DNA from: Rhodocyclaceae bacterium
Lineage (GTDB): Bacteria; Pseudomonadota; Gammaproteobacteria; Burkholderiales; Rhodocyclaceae
Assembly (NCBI GenBank): GCA_026646875.1
Contig: JAPKHL010000025.1
Location: forward strand, 1 to 32,095
Direction of reading: 5' to 3'
Length of the DNA: 32,095 nucleotides
Position numbers and translations under genes: made by a program. Of this stretch, positions 16,066-26,244 are shown piece by piece; the stretch's first letter is position 1; every line of letters starts with the position of its first letter. Below the pieces are notes generated by a model. The model did no database searches and was not told where the DNA came from. It saw only the letters and a list, made by a program, of their open reading frames with translations.

Positions 16066-16701
16066 TCAGCGCAGACCGGCGGCGTATTCGGCGACGGCCT
16101 TCATCTGGCGGTCGGAAAGCTTCGCAGCAATCGTGCGCATCATTTTTTCCGGATCGTTGGCGCGCTCGCCGCTGCGGAATTTCTTCAGCTGATCCTCGGT
16201 GTATTCGGCGAACTGGCCGGCCAGGGCGGGGTATTGCGCCGGCAGTCCCGCACCGGTGGCGCCGTGGCAGCCCGAACAGGCCGGGACACCCTTGTCGAAA
16301 TCGCCCATGCGCCAGAGCTTGCGGCCCTCGGCGATCAGCTGCTCGTCGGAGGCGGCGGCCGGCTTCAGCTTCTGTTGCGAGAAATAGGCGGCGAGGCTCT
16401 GCATGTCCTCATCGGAGAGGGTGGCAACCATGCCGGCCATGATGGCGTTGTCGCGCACGGCAGGTTTGTCGCCGGCCGGCTTGAAATTGGTCAGCTGCTT
16501 GTAGATGTACTGCGGGATCTGGCCGGCGAGATGCGGGTTGGCGGCCGCGGCGCTGTTGCCGTCGGCGCCATGACATCCGACGCAGATCGATTCGGCGATT
16601 TCCTTGGCCTTGGCCAGGTCGATCTTCGGTTTCGCCCCTTCTGCAGCGGTGGCGGAGAAACTGGCGGCCAGAAGAACCGCGAGCGCCGTGGTACGCATCA
16701 T
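16066..16701 (-). CDS. Di-heme cytochrome c4
   Basis: This 211-residue periplasmic protein has a signal peptide (about 1-20, cut after SATAA) and two class I cytochrome c domains. The heme motifs are CVGCH (Cys40, Cys43, His44) and CSGCH (Cys142, Cys145, His146). Methionines near 88-91 and 187-188 are candidate axial ligands. The length and duplicated fold are those of cytochrome c4, an electron carrier to terminal oxidases in aerobic and denitrifying proteobacteria. The start is the ATG at 16701 with GGGAG about 8 bases upstream; a TTG two codons earlier is less likely. It is divergent from engB, an order seen in many beta- and gammaproteobacteria. Confidence 0.93.
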   Translation of the reverse strand: MMRTTALAVLLAASFSATAAEGAKPKIDLAKAKEIAESICVGCHGADGNSAAAANPHLAGQIPQYIYKQLTNFKPAGDKPAVRDNAIMAGMVATLSDEDMQSLAAYFSQQKLKPAAASDEQLIAEGRKLWRMGDFDKGVPACSGCHGATGAGLPAQYPALAGQFAEYTEDQLKKFRSGERANDPEKMMRTIAAKLSDRQMKAVAEYAAGLR

Positions 16702-16752
16702 GTCCAAACTCCCTATAAGACGAATCTGTGGCCAGAGAACGGAATCAACAAA

Positions 16753-16780
16753 CCTGATATTCTAATACACTTTGATCAGG
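16753..16780. promoter_or_regulatory. Inverted repeat in the cytochrome c4 / engB divergent promoter region
   Basis: The 113-base spacer between the two divergent genes is AT-rich from about 16740 to 16776 and must hold their promoters, but no clear -35/-10 pair stands out for either. CCTGAT (16753-16758) and ATCAGG (16775-16780) form an inverted repeat spaced 16 bases apart around the most AT-rich part. It could be an operator or chance. Confidence 0.25.
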
Positions 16781-16814
16781 CCGGCGTGCCGCCGGTTTCC
16801 AGCGATTCCCCCTC

Positions 16815-17507
16815 ATGCCTCTATTTCAAAAGGCGGTTTTCCACACAACCGTCGCTCACCTGCGTGACCTGCCGGCCGACGCGCAACGCGAGATCGCTTT
16901 CGCCGGGCGCTCTAATGCCGGTAAGTCCTCCGCGATCAACACGCTGGCGAACCACACCCGCCTAGCCTTCGTTTCCAAGACGCCGGGACGCACGCAGCAT
17001 CTCAATTATTTCGCGCTTGAGCCAGGGAAGTACCTGGTCGACCTGCCCGGCTACGGTTTCGCCAAGGCCCCCGAGGAAATCCGTGCCCAGTGGGAAGGCT
17101 TGCTCGCGCCTTACCTGCGATACCGCGAACCGCTGGCCGGTCTTGTAGTGATCATGGACAGCCGGCATCCACTGACCGATCTCGACGTGCAGATGATCGA
17201 GTGGTTCGCTCCGACCGGAAAGCCGATCCACGTCCTGCTCTCGAAGGCCGACAAGCTGACCCGGCAGGAACAGGCCCTGGTGCTGCGCGACGTGACGGCG
17301 GCGCTGGCCCGGATCGGCGGACAGTGCACCGCGCAGCTCTTTTCCAGTCTCAAGAAGAGCGGCATCGAGGAGGCCGAGGCCGTGCTCGGCGGCTGGCTGG
17401 GCATGACTCCGCGGGAAACGCCGAAGCCGCCGCCCGCGCCGCGCACCGAAAAGCAGGCGCGGCCGAAGAATCGGGCAGCGCACGGCTGGAGCGCCCGTAC
17501 CGGCGGC

Positions 17508-17537
<30 letters not shown>
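16815..17537 (+). CDS. engB: Ribosome biogenesis GTPase EngB/YihA
   Basis: This 240-residue TRAFAC-class GTPase has the P-loop GRSNAGKSS (residues 31-39), the switch region [12 protein letters not shown]3 DLPGYG (about 76-81) and G4 SKAD. EngB helps assemble the large ribosomal subunit in the cytoplasm and is usually essential. The conserved domain ends near residue 200. The last about 35 residues form a Pro/Lys/Arg-rich tail whose coding DNA also encodes the terminator of an antisense small RNA (17509-17545), and the engB stop codon lies within that hairpin. Confidence 0.95.
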
Positions 17538-18710
<1,173 letters not shown>

Positions 18711-18722
18711 GAGTCCGCCCCC

Positions 18723-19781
18723 TCAGCCGCTGCGCACGGGCCGCCACAACAGAGCGGCCAGTCGCAGTCCCCAGCCGTCGATGCGCGTTTCCACGTGTCG
18801 GTGGAAGAGGTCGCCGGTGAGCACCGAGGCGACCCAGGCGAGCAGCACGCCCAGGGCCTGGATTCCCGCATCGTCGGGGGCGAAACGCACGAAGGCGGCA
18901 TTCACCACCAGGCAGACCGGAAAGTGCACCAGAAAGACCGCGTATGAAATGCGCCCGAGCCAGGCCAGCGGTCGGTGCCGTGGCCATTGGCCGAGCAGCG
19001 CGCTGCGTCGGGCGATGAGCAGCGCCAGGGCAATCACCAGCGCCAGGGCGAGTCGCGAACGGAAGTCGGTCAGCAGCGCCGCGCCGGCAACCGTGCCGAT
19101 CAGCAGTGCCCAGCGCGACGCGCGATCGCTGGCGCCGGCCCAGTAGGCCAAGGCGCCGAGCCCGTAGGCGCCGAAGAAATAGAGTCCCCAGTCATCCCAT
19201 GCGGCATCGCGGTTGAAGTGGAACAGCGACAGCAGGCTCAGGCCGGCTACCAGCAGGATGCCGGGGGTTGGGCCCCGGCCGAGGCCGCGGCCCAACTGGA
19301 GCAGCAGCACGAACAGGATGAACAGCTGGAAATCGATGGCGACATACCACACGCCGGCGGACAGGGCTTCGTAGTCGAGCAGGTCGTGCAGCAGCAGGGC
19401 ATGTGCCAGCAGTTGCCCGAGCTGCGGCGGGGCCGACAGCGAGTCGTGCGTCATCCAGCGACCGGCCAGCGCGGTGCCGGCGATCGCCAGGAGCAGCGCT
19501 GCCAGGTAAGGCAGGGCAAGCTTGCGGTAGCGTCGGGCAATGGCGGCAAGCGGGTCCGTCGTCGCCAGCGTGCCGGTTGGCGCCAATGTACGTGCCGCAA
19601 GGAAGCCGCCTACAACCAGGAAGACCTGTACGGCGATCCGTGCGTGTTCCGCGAGCCAGCCGAACAGCGCCGGGGCCAGGGTTTCGGCCCGGTCGGACAT
19701 CGGGCCGTAGAAGGCCAGGTGATGCAGGACGATGAGCTGGGAGGCGATGGCCTTGAGGGCGTCAATGAAGGGCAGGCGCAT
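18723..19781 (-). CDS. Acyltransferase 3 family membrane protein
   Basis: This 352-residue protein has about ten hydrophobic segments. The N-terminus RLPFIDALKAIASQLIVLHH is the hallmark of acyltransferase family 3, with the catalytic-type His pair H20/H21. The family moves acetyl or other acyl groups onto envelope glycans, lipopolysaccharide or lipids at the inner membrane; the substrate here is unknown. The gene follows the HAD gene by 11 bases on the same strand, so it may share the argB transcript. It converges on hemB. No glycosyltransferase or O-antigen genes are nearby to suggest a substrate. Confidence 0.83.
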   Translation of the reverse strand: MRLPFIDALKAIASQLIVLHHLAFYGPMSDRAETLAPALFGWLAEHARIAVQVFLVVGGFLAARTLAPTGTLATTDPLAAIARRYRKLALPYLAALLLAIAGTALAGRWMTHDSLSAPPQLGQLLAHALLLHDLLDYEALSAGVWYVAIDFQLFILFVLLLQLGRGLGRGPTPGILLVAGLSLLSLFHFNRDAAWDDWGLYFFGAYGLGALAYWAGASDRASRWALLIGTVAGAALLTDFRSRLALALVIALALLIARRSALLGQWPRHRPLAWLGRISYAVFLVHFPVCLVVNAAFVRFAPDDAGIQALGVLLAWVASVLTGDLFHRHVETRIDGWGLRLAALLWRPVRSG

Positions 19782-19792
19782 GGTTCGACGGG

Positions 19793-20451
19793 TCAGGAGA
19801 GTTGCGGCAGGCGGGCGGGCAGTTCAAGTACCGAGACGAGACGGACATCCACACACGGCGGGCGGCGCGTGCCGGGATTGACCCAGACGGTTTTCATGCC
19901 GAGCCGTTTCGCGGTCCGCAGGTTGTCCAGGGTGTCCTCGACCAGGATGCACTGGCGCGGCACGAGGCCTTCGGCGCGCAGCACGCGGCGGAAGGCGGCC
20001 GGCGCCGGCTTGGGGGTGAAGCGCAGGCGTTCGACCGTGTACACCGCATCGAAGCAGCTGGCGATGCCGGCAAGTTCTAGAACGGACTCGGTGTACTGCT
20101 GCGGGGCATTGGAGAAAACGATCTTCCTGCCGGGCAGGCGGCGCAGCATGGCTCGCAGCCCGCGCTCGACGACCAGCATGCGGGCGAGGTCCTGAAACTG
20201 GTGGGTGTGATGGAGGAAATGGCGCGGATCGGTGCCGTGATGGCGCATCAATCCGCGCAGGGTGGCGCCGTAGCGCTGCCAGTAGTGCTGACGCAGGGCG
20301 CCGGCCGCCGCCTCGTCGAGTCCGAGGTGGTCGCGGATGTACGCCATCATCGCGCGGTGGATCTGCGGGAAGATGTGCGGTCGGGCGTCGTGCAGGGTGT
20401 TGTCGAGATCGAACAGCCAGACCGGTGTCCGGCGGTTCGTGTGCTGCGTCA

Positions 20452-20452
<1 letters not shown>
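19793..20452 (-). CDS. HAD-family pyrimidine 5'-nucleotidase-like hydrolase
   Basis: This 219-residue cytoplasmic HAD hydrolase has all four motifs: DLDNTL with nucleophile Asp15 and acid/base Asp17, the FSNAPQQY motif II Ser/Asn, Lys in RFTPKPAPAAF, and the acidic VEDTLDNL motif IV. The cap insert after motif I is helical (HIFPQIHRAMMAYIRDHL), as in the SDT1/pyrimidine 5'-nucleotidase branch. It overlaps the argB stop by ATGA, an arrangement common in betaproteobacteria. Likely substrates are nucleoside monophosphates or similar phosphate esters; a role in arginine synthesis is not implied. Confidence 0.88.
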
Positions 20453-21386
<934 letters not shown>

Positions 21387-21395
<9 letters not shown>

Positions 21396-21429
21396 GGCCG
21401 GCGGGCACGCGAAGGCGCATCCGCCGGCC
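21387..21429 (-). terminator. Rho-independent terminator of the small heat-shock gene
   Basis: GGCCGGCGG (21396-21404) pairs perfectly with CCGCCGGCC (21421-21429), with an inner GC-rich arm closed by a CTTCG loop on the minus strand. The stem is followed on the minus strand by CTTTTTATTT. A second GC hairpin (21432-21438 with 21448-21454) lies directly at the hsp20 stop. Confidence 0.85.
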
Positions 21430-21453
21430 TCGCCGGCCGGGGGGCGGGGCCGG

Positions 21454-21867
21454 CTATTCGATGGTCAGCCGCTTGCTGGCGCTGGCGGCCTTCTTCGGCA
21501 GGGTGAGCTCGAGCACGCCGTCGCTGAATTTCGCGTTGGCCTGGGTCTCGTCGATGTCCTGGGCCAGCTGGAAGGAGCGGGCGACCTGGCCGAAATAACG
21601 CTCGGAGCGCAGGATGCGGTCGCCTTCCCGGACCTCCTTTTCCTGCTTCACTTCGGCGGTGATCGAAACCTGGTTACCCTCCACGTGGACATGAATATCC
21701 TCCTTCTTCACACCGGGCAATTCGGCGTGGACGACAAAAGCCTTCGGTTGCTCGGTGACGTCCATGCGGATCGAAGGCGTCGTCGCGGGCTGGTTCATGT
21801 CGACGGGGCGGACGAAGAAGCCGCGGAACAGATCGTCGAACGGGTCGAGTCGGGTGATGTTGCTCAT
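21454..21867 (-). CDS. Hsp20/alpha-crystallin family small heat-shock protein
   Basis: This 137-residue chaperone begins MSNITRLDPFDDLFRGFFV, the typical short N-terminal arm. An alpha-crystallin domain occupies about residues 35-125 (AFVVHAELPGVKKEDIHVHV), with the conserved GVLELTLPK near the end. The C-terminal tail ends RLTIE, matching the I-x-I/V type anchor only loosely. Such proteins form oligomers that hold unfolding proteins in the cytoplasm. The gene is monocistronic, with its own terminator and a heat-shock-like promoter. Confidence 0.95.
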   Translation of the reverse strand: MSNITRLDPFDDLFRGFFVRPVDMNQPATTPSIRMDVTEQPKAFVVHAELPGVKKEDIHVHVEGNQVSITAEVKQEKEVREGDRILRSERYFGQVARSFQLAQDIDETQANAKFSDGVLELTLPKKAASASKRLTIE

Positions 21868-21912
21868 GGGTTCCTCCGGGTCGATGAAGAAGGGATGACT
21901 GCTTCCGACCTG

Positions 21913-21941
21913 AATATAGGAACCTGTCCGGCATTTTCAAG
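21913..21941 (-). promoter_or_regulatory. Candidate heat-shock promoter of hsp20
   Basis: On the minus strand, CTTGAAA is followed 14 bases later by CCTATAT. This resembles the sigma-32 pattern (CTTGAA, then CCCAT-like) with suitable spacing. The same bases also read as a sigma-70 promoter (TTGAAA, 16 bases, TATATT). It begins about 45 bases before the hsp20 ATG and overlaps the stop codon of the upstream gene. Confidence 0.5.
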
Positions 21942-22302
21942 GGGGTGAGCCGGCGCGTTTTTGCAGCGCATCGTTGCAGTGGCTGCGCGCGTAGGCCATG
22001 GCGAATTTCTGGCTGCGGATCTGCGGCTCGGCGAAGACGTGACGAGTCACCTCGGTCATCAGCCGGGCGCGCAGATCCTCGCCGGGGTAGCTGCGTGGCG
22101 GGCGTTCCAGATCGCGGTCCTTGAGCGCCTGCAGTGCGGCATCGACCACGTCGTTGCACAGGCGGATGTCGGCGCTCAGCGGATCCCGGTCGTCGAGCGC
22201 GGGCATGTGTCCGTGCGCGCAGGCGTTGCCGACGGCGAGCAGCAGGAGCAGGGCAAGGCTGCCGGAACGGGCAGCGCGGGAAGCGGAAAACATGTTTGAC
22301 AT
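21937..22302 (-). CDS. Small secreted protein of unknown function
   Basis: This is a predicted 121-residue protein (or 118 from the ATG at 22293, MFSASRAARSG). It has a clear signal peptide with hydrophobic core SLALLLLLAVG, probably cut after ACA. The mature part is charged and helical, with two Cys in similar settings (RLCND and SHCND) that could form a disulfide; it also has an early HGH. No family was recognised. Only 26 bases separate it from the divergent sigma-factor gene, so their promoters must overlap each other or the coding ends. That leaves room for common control, which is conjecture. Confidence 0.6.
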   Translation of the reverse strand: MSNMFSASRAARSGSLALLLLLAVGNACAHGHMPALDDRDPLSADIRLCNDVVDAALQALKDRDLERPPRSYPGEDLRARLMTEVTRHVFAEPQIRSQKFAMAYARSHCNDALQKRAGSPP

Positions 22303-22328
22303 GGCGGAATTTGCATTAGTCTTGCCGG

Positions 22329-22937
22329 ATGAATGGGGCGAATTCTACCGGGGATGCCGTGCGCGATCCTGCCTTTGAAACCGAACTCCAGCACCTGCGG
22401 CCGACGCTGTTGCGTTTTGCCCTCCTGCACCTGCGCGACGAGCAGTCCGCCGAGGATGTCGTGCAGGACACCTTCCTCGCGGCGCTTCAGGGGCGCGGGA
22501 AATTCGCCGGTCGCGCGCAGCTGAAGACCTGGCTGGTCGCCATCCTCCGGAACAAGATTGTCGACCGCATCCGCCAGCGCGGCCGCGAAGCCCCGCTGCC
22601 CGGTCTCGACGAGGATGAGGGCGATGCCGACGCCTTCGACGCCCTCTTCGCCGCCGACGGCCACTGGCAGGAAAAACCCGCTGCCTGGGGCAACCCCGAG
22701 GCCAGTCTGCAGCAGAGCCGGTTCTACGATGTACTTGAGCTGTGCATGAAGGCGCTGCCGGAGAATCTGTGCCGCGTCTTCACCATGCGCGAAATTCTTG
22801 AGATGGAAACCGAAGAAATCTGTAAGGAGTTGCAGATCAGTACGTCTAATTGCTGGGTGGTGCTGTACAGGGCGCGAATGCGCCTTCGGGAGTGCCTGCA
22901 GTTGAGATGGTTCGGAGAAGGAGTGCCCGCCGAATGA
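22329..22937 (+). CDS. ECF-type RNA polymerase sigma factor
   Basis: This 202-residue protein has region 2 at about residues 20-90 (RDEQSAEDVVQDTFLAAL, TWLVAILRNKIVDRIRQ) and region 4 at about 130-190, including a helix-turn-helix (EEICKELQISTSNCWVVLYR). Region 3 is absent, as in extracytoplasmic-function sigma factors. Cys occur in the region 4 helix-turn-helix (ICKEL, SNCWV), which is unusual. The ATG at 22329 has a poor ribosome-binding site. A GTG at 22359 with GGGGAT upstream is a possible alternative start. Its stop overlaps the anti-sigma start as ATGA, and the bufferin operon follows, so it probably drives that operon and itself. Confidence 0.92.
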   Translation: MNGANSTGDAVRDPAFETELQHLRPTLLRFALLHLRDEQSAEDVVQDTFLAALQGRGKFAGRAQLKTWLVAILRNKIVDRIRQRGREAPLPGLDEDEGDADAFDALFAADGHWQEKPAAWGNPEASLQQSRFYDVLELCMKALPENLCRVFTMREILEMETEEICKELQISTSNCWVVLYRARMRLRECLQLRWFGEGVPAE

Positions 22938-23107
22938 AGACCTGCAAGGAAGTTCACCGTCTGGTGATCGAGGGGCAGGACCGGCAGCTTTCCCGCATGG
23001 AACGCATCTCGGTGCGGATACACCTGATGATGTGCGGCGCCTGTCGTCGGTTCGAAGCGCAGATGGGTTTTCTGCGTCAGGCCCTGCGACGCTTTCCCGG
23101 CGATTGA
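22934..23107 (+). CDS. Minimal zinc-finger (zf-HC2) anti-sigma factor
   Basis: This 57-residue protein begins [14 protein letters not shown] and carries the anti-sigma zinc motif HLMMCGAC (His-x3-Cys-x2-Cys, about residues 30-37) together with Cys4. There is no membrane segment or C-terminal sensor domain, so it would be a soluble cytoplasmic inhibitor. The zinc-thiolate site may release the sigma factor on oxidation or metal binding. It overlaps the sigma-factor stop by ATGA. Similar short genes accompany ECF sigma factors upstream of DUF2282/DUF692 operons, which supports the assignment. Confidence 0.85.
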   Translation: MKTCKEVHRLVIEGQDRQLSRMERISVRIHLMMCGACRRFEAQMGFLRQALRRFPGD

Positions 23108-23171
23108 ACGCAACGATCCCCGCGAAAGGCCCATGGAACCCTCAACCGCAACAGAGAAAAGGAGTACGACC

Positions 23172-23474
23172 ATGAGCCAGAATCTCTCCCGCCAGGCTTC
23201 CGCCGCTGCCCTCGCCCTTGCCTTGGGCGCTGCTCTTGTCGCCGCCCCGGCCGCTGCGGCCGATGCCGCCAAGGAAAAGTGCTACGGCGTCGCCATGAAG
23301 GGCAAGAACGATTGCAAGGCCGGTGCCGGCACGTCCTGTGCCGGCACTTCGGTGCGCGATCACCAGGGCAATGCGTGGTCCTATGTGCCGGCTGGCACCT
23401 GCGAGAAAACCGCCTCGCCGACTTCGCCGACCGGCATGGGACAACTCAAGGAGTTCAAGGAGAAGAAGGCGTAA
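23172..23474 (+). CDS. bufA1: BufA1-type bufferin precursor (DUF2282)
   Basis: This 100-residue precursor starts at ATG 23172, which has AGGAG about 8 bases upstream. A Sec signal peptide (about 1-30, ending AAPAAAA) is followed by a core with four Cys at 37, 48, 56 and 77 in the family pattern: [17 protein letters not shown], then SCAG, then [12 protein letters not shown]2282 proteins are the substrates of DUF692 enzymes. In the described bufferins, selected core Cys become thiooxazole groups that bind copper in the periplasm. The tail is Lys/Thr-rich. It is the first gene after the sigma/anti-sigma pair, with bufB, bufC and doxX behind it. The symbol follows published bufferin naming. Confidence 0.88.
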   Translation: MSQNLSRQASAAALALALGAALVAAPAAAADAAKEKCYGVAMKGKNDCKAGAGTSCAGTSVRDHQGNAWSYVPAGTCEKTASPTSPTGMGQLKEFKEKKA

Positions 23475-23505
23475 GCCCGCGCAACCGTTCACGGAGAACG
23501 CCGCG

Positions 23506-24408
23506 ATGGCTTCCTCGCACCGCGCACCGCCGCGCGGCCCGTTCGCCGCCGTTCCGGCTTCGGCCCTGCCTGCCTCGGCGGGTCTCGGGCTGAAGCCGGA
23601 GCATTTCCTCGATATCCTCGCTACCCGGCCCGCGCTCGGCTTCTTCGAAATCCACGCCGAGAACTACATGGTGCCGGGCGGGCCGTTCCACCATTACCTC
23701 GGCCGCATCCGCGCCGACCACGCGCTGTCGGTGCATGGCGTCGGCCTCTCGATCGGGGGCGCCGGTCCGCTCGACGAAGCGCACCTCGACCGCCTCGCCG
23801 TGCTGCTCGATCGCTATGCACCGGAATCCTTTTCCGAGCATCTGGCCTGGTCCTCGCACGGCGAGCGCTATTTCAACGATCTGCTGCCGGCGCCCTACAA
23901 CGCGGCGACGCTGGCCGCCGTGTGCGCGCACATCGATCGCGTGCAGGAACGTCTCGGCCGCCGCATGCTGCTGGAGAATCCCTCGACCTACGTCGAGTTC
24001 GTCGCTTCCGACATCGACGAGCCGGTTTTCCTCAGCGAGATTGTCCGCCGTACCGGCTGCGGCCTGCTGCTCGACGTGAACAACCTCTACGTCTCCTGCA
24101 CCAACCACGGCCGCGACCCCTACGCCGAACTCGAACGCTTGCCGCTCGCCGCCGTCGGCGAAATCCACCTCGCCGGCTTCGCGCACGCGCTGGACAGCCG
24201 TGGCGCCCCGCTGCTCATCGACAGCCACGGCGCGCCGGTGGCGCAGGCGGTTTGGACCCTCTACGATGCCGCACTGATGCTCACCGGCCCGGTGGCGACG
24301 TTGATCGAACGCGATAACGACATCCCTGCCTTCGCGGTGCTCTGCGCCGAAGCGATGGAGGCCGGGCGGCGGATCGCCGCGCTGAACGAGACGGCGATGC
24401 CGGCATGA
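23506..24408 (+). CDS. bufB: DUF692 multinuclear non-heme iron enzyme, bufferin modification (BufB)
   Basis: This 300-residue TIM-barrel protein of the MbnB/HvfB family starts at ATG 23506 with GGAG 8 bases upstream. The conserved segments [61 protein letters not shown] and LIERDNDIP carry candidate iron ligands. These are H77, H112, E157, D190, H201, H221, D239, H241 and E268 by position. Family members use two or three irons and oxygen to convert peptide Cys into oxazolone/thioamide (MbnB) or thiooxazole groups. The substrate should be the adjacent BufA1. It overlaps bufC by ATGA. Confidence 0.92.
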   Translation: MASSHRAPPRGPFAAVPASALPASAGLGLKPEHFLDILATRPALGFFEIHAENYMVPGGPFHHYLGRIRADHALSVHGVGLSIGGAGPLDEAHLDRLAVLLDRYAPESFSEHLAWSSHGERYFNDLLPAPYNAATLAAVCAHIDRVQERLGRRMLLENPSTYVEFVASDIDEPVFLSEIVRRTGCGLLLDVNNLYVSCTNHGRDPYAELERLPLAAVGEIHLAGFAHALDSRGAPLLIDSHGAPVAQAVWTLYDAALMLTGPVATLIERDNDIPAFAVLCAEAMEAGRRIAALNETAMPA

Positions 24409-25217
24409 ACGCACCGCTATTCCCGGCTGGGCAAGCCTGGCCAGACGACTTCGCCGCCGCGCTGCTCGACCCCGCCCGGCCGGCGCCGGCCGGGCTGACG
24501 AGCTGGAACGGTTCCGATCCGGCGCAGCGTTTCGCCGTCTATCGCAACAACGTCACCGTTTCGCTGATCGACGCGCTGGCCGATACCTTTCCGGTCGTGC
24601 AGGCACTGGTCGGCGTCGATTTCTTCCGCGCCATGGCGCGCGAGTTTGTGCGCGCGGCACCACCCGCTTCGCCGGTTCTGGCCGGGTACGGCGACGAGTT
24701 TCCCGCCTTCGTCGCCGGCTTTGCGCCAGCGGCGGGCGTGCCCTACCTCGCCGATGTCGCCCGCCTCGAATATGCACGCGTGCTCGTCTTTCACGCCGCC
24801 GACGCGACGCCGGTGGCGGCGGATGCGGTCGCCGCGCTGCTCGCCGAGCCGGCGACCCTGCCCGGCCTCGCCGTGCGCTTCGTGCCCGCCTGCTCGCTGC
24901 TGCGCTCGCGCTGGGCGATCGCCTCGTTGTGGGCGGCGCATCAAACCGACGATGCGGCGGGCGACCTTTCCCGCATCGACCCGGCAGCGCCGGAAAACGC
25001 GCTCGTCTGCCGGCGCGGGCTGGACGTGGAAGTGCGCGCGCTCGCCGCCGGTGACGCCGCCTTTGTCGCCGCGCTGATGGGCGGCGCCTCGCTTGGCGAG
25101 GCCATCGCCCTTGGCGCCGGCGAACCCGGCTTCGACCTCGCTGGCGCGCTCGGGCTGCTGCTCGCGGCCGACGCCATCGCCGGCTTTACCCCTGCAGGCG
25201 AAGGAGAACAACGATGA
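24405..25217 (+). CDS. bufC: DUF2063 partner of the modification enzyme (BufC)
   Basis: This 270-residue protein has an N-terminal DUF2063 domain (about residues 10-105) with the typical FAAALLDP start, [21 protein letters not shown], and [15 protein letters not shown]. Its C-terminal half resembles the RiPP-recognition-like region of HvfC/MbnC-type partners. In related systems this subunit binds the leader or N-terminal part of the precursor and presents Cys to the DUF692 enzyme. It overlaps bufB upstream and doxX downstream, both by ATGA, so the three are translated together. Confidence 0.9.
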   Translation: MNAPLFPAGQAWPDDFAAALLDPARPAPAGLTSWNGSDPAQRFAVYRNNVTVSLIDALADTFPVVQALVGVDFFRAMAREFVRAAPPASPVLAGYGDEFPAFVAGFAPAAGVPYLADVARLEYARVLVFHAADATPVAADAVAALLAEPATLPGLAVRFVPACSLLRSRWAIASLWAAHQTDDAAGDLSRIDPAAPENALVCRRGLDVEVRALAAGDAAFVAALMGGASLGEAIALGAGEPGFDLAGALGLLLAADAIAGFTPAGEGEQR

Positions 25218-25729
25218 AGACACGGATCTGCCAGGCCATCACCCTGCTCGAACGCATCCCCGATTCGCTGATCGCGCTGCTCGGCCGCTTCTCGATCGCT
25301 GCCGTGTTCTGGCTTTCCGGGCAGACCAAGGTGCAGGGCTTCACGCTCAACATCGTCAGCGGCCAGTTCAGCATCGACAACCCGCGCCTTTCCGATTCGG
25401 TGGTCGACCTCTTCCGCGACGAATACCGGCTGCCGATCGTGCCGCCGGAAATCCTCGCGCCGATGGCGGCCTTTGCCGAACACCTCTTTCCGGCGCTGAT
25501 CCTGATCGGCCTGGCCACCCGCTTCTCGGCGCTGGCGCTGCTCGGCATGACGGCGACGATCCAGATCTTTGTCTATCCCGATGCCTACCCGCTGCACGGC
25601 GTCTGGGCGACGGTGCTGCTCTATCTCGCTGCACGCGGTCCGGGGAGCATCTCGCTCGATGCGCTGATCGCGCGACGTTGCTCGGAGCCCACACGTCGAG
25701 CCCGCCTAGAGCCATCCAGCACGCGCTAG
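25214..25729 (+). CDS. DoxX-family membrane protein of the bufferin operon
   Basis: This 171-residue inner-membrane protein has about four hydrophobic segments (for example LIALLGRFSIAAVFWLSGQT and LFPALILIGLATRFSALALL), the layout of DoxX/DoxD proteins. It regularly closes DUF2282-DUF692-DUF2063 operons (as HvfD-type genes). It may link the pathway to the quinone pool or membrane redox state; its activity here is not known. It overlaps bufC by ATGA and shares four bases at its 3' end with the converging SnoaL-like gene. Confidence 0.88.
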   Translation: MKTRICQAITLLERIPDSLIALLGRFSIAAVFWLSGQTKVQGFTLNIVSGQFSIDNPRLSDSVVDLFRDEYRLPIVPPEILAPMAAFAEHLFPALILIGLATRFSALALLGMTATIQIFVYPDAYPLHGVWATVLLYLAARGPGSISLDALIARRCSEPTRRARLEPSSTR

Positions 25730-26205
25730 CGACGCGACTCCCGCTGGCGGAATTTTTCCAGCCCTCGCAGTGCTTCGCGGCGGATGGCTTCCCGTACCGG
25801 TGGCGCCCAGCCCAGCAGCGCGCCCTTGAGGCCGAGGGCCATGCCGGCCCAGCGCCAAAGGCTGAAGCGATCGGTGTGCCGGACGATCCTGCCATCGCGG
25901 AATGCATACTCGGCGTCGATCACGTTGCACACGCGGCGTCCGGTCCGACTGAACGTATAGGTGGCAATCCAGCGTGCCCTGCCGCGCGTTGCGTCGGCCT
26001 CGATGCCGCTGGCCTCGATGCTCAGGTCGGTGGCGCGTTCACAGAGCATGTGCCACATGGCGCGCACGCCGTCCGCGTCGAGTTGCCGGAACACCGGATC
26101 GTCGAAGCGGGCGTCGTCGGCATAGCAGGACCCCATGGCAGCCGCATCGCGCCTGGCGAGTGCGGCGTAGAGACGGGCGATCAGTTCGGCGTTGGGATGC
26201 GGCAT
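25726..26205 (-). CDS. SnoaL-like / NTF2-fold protein
   Basis: This 159-residue protein has an NTF2-like fold: helix LIARLYAALARRDAAAMGSC, then YADDARFDDPVF and later strands with DAEYAFRDGRIVRHTDRFSLW. The C-terminal tail (about 130-159) is basic and helical. Such small cone-shaped domains act as cyclases, isomerases or ligand binders; no catalytic assignment is possible from this sequence. GGGAG lies about 8 bases before the ATG. It lies 39 bases after nudB on the same strand and may be read from the aspS transcript. Confidence 0.78.
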   Translation of the reverse strand: MPHPNAELIARLYAALARRDAAAMGSCYADDARFDDPVFRQLDADGVRAMWHMLCERATDLSIEASGIEADATRGRARWIATYTFSRTGRRVCNVIDAEYAFRDGRIVRHTDRFSLWRWAGMALGLKGALLGWAPPVREAIRREALRGLEKFRQRESRR

Positions 26206-26244
26206 GCGCGGTACTCCCGGAGAGGGCGGGCAGGGGGCAGCGGG

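Noticed and set aside
15178..16965. A 595-codon plus-strand frame across msrP, the CBS gene and cytochrome c4.
   Set aside because: It crosses a terminator, a promoter and several genes on the other strand; no domain is recognisable.
22296..22301. TTGACA upstream of the sigma-factor gene.
   Set aside because: No -10-like hexamer occurs 16-18 bases downstream, and an ECF operon would more likely use an ECF-type promoter.
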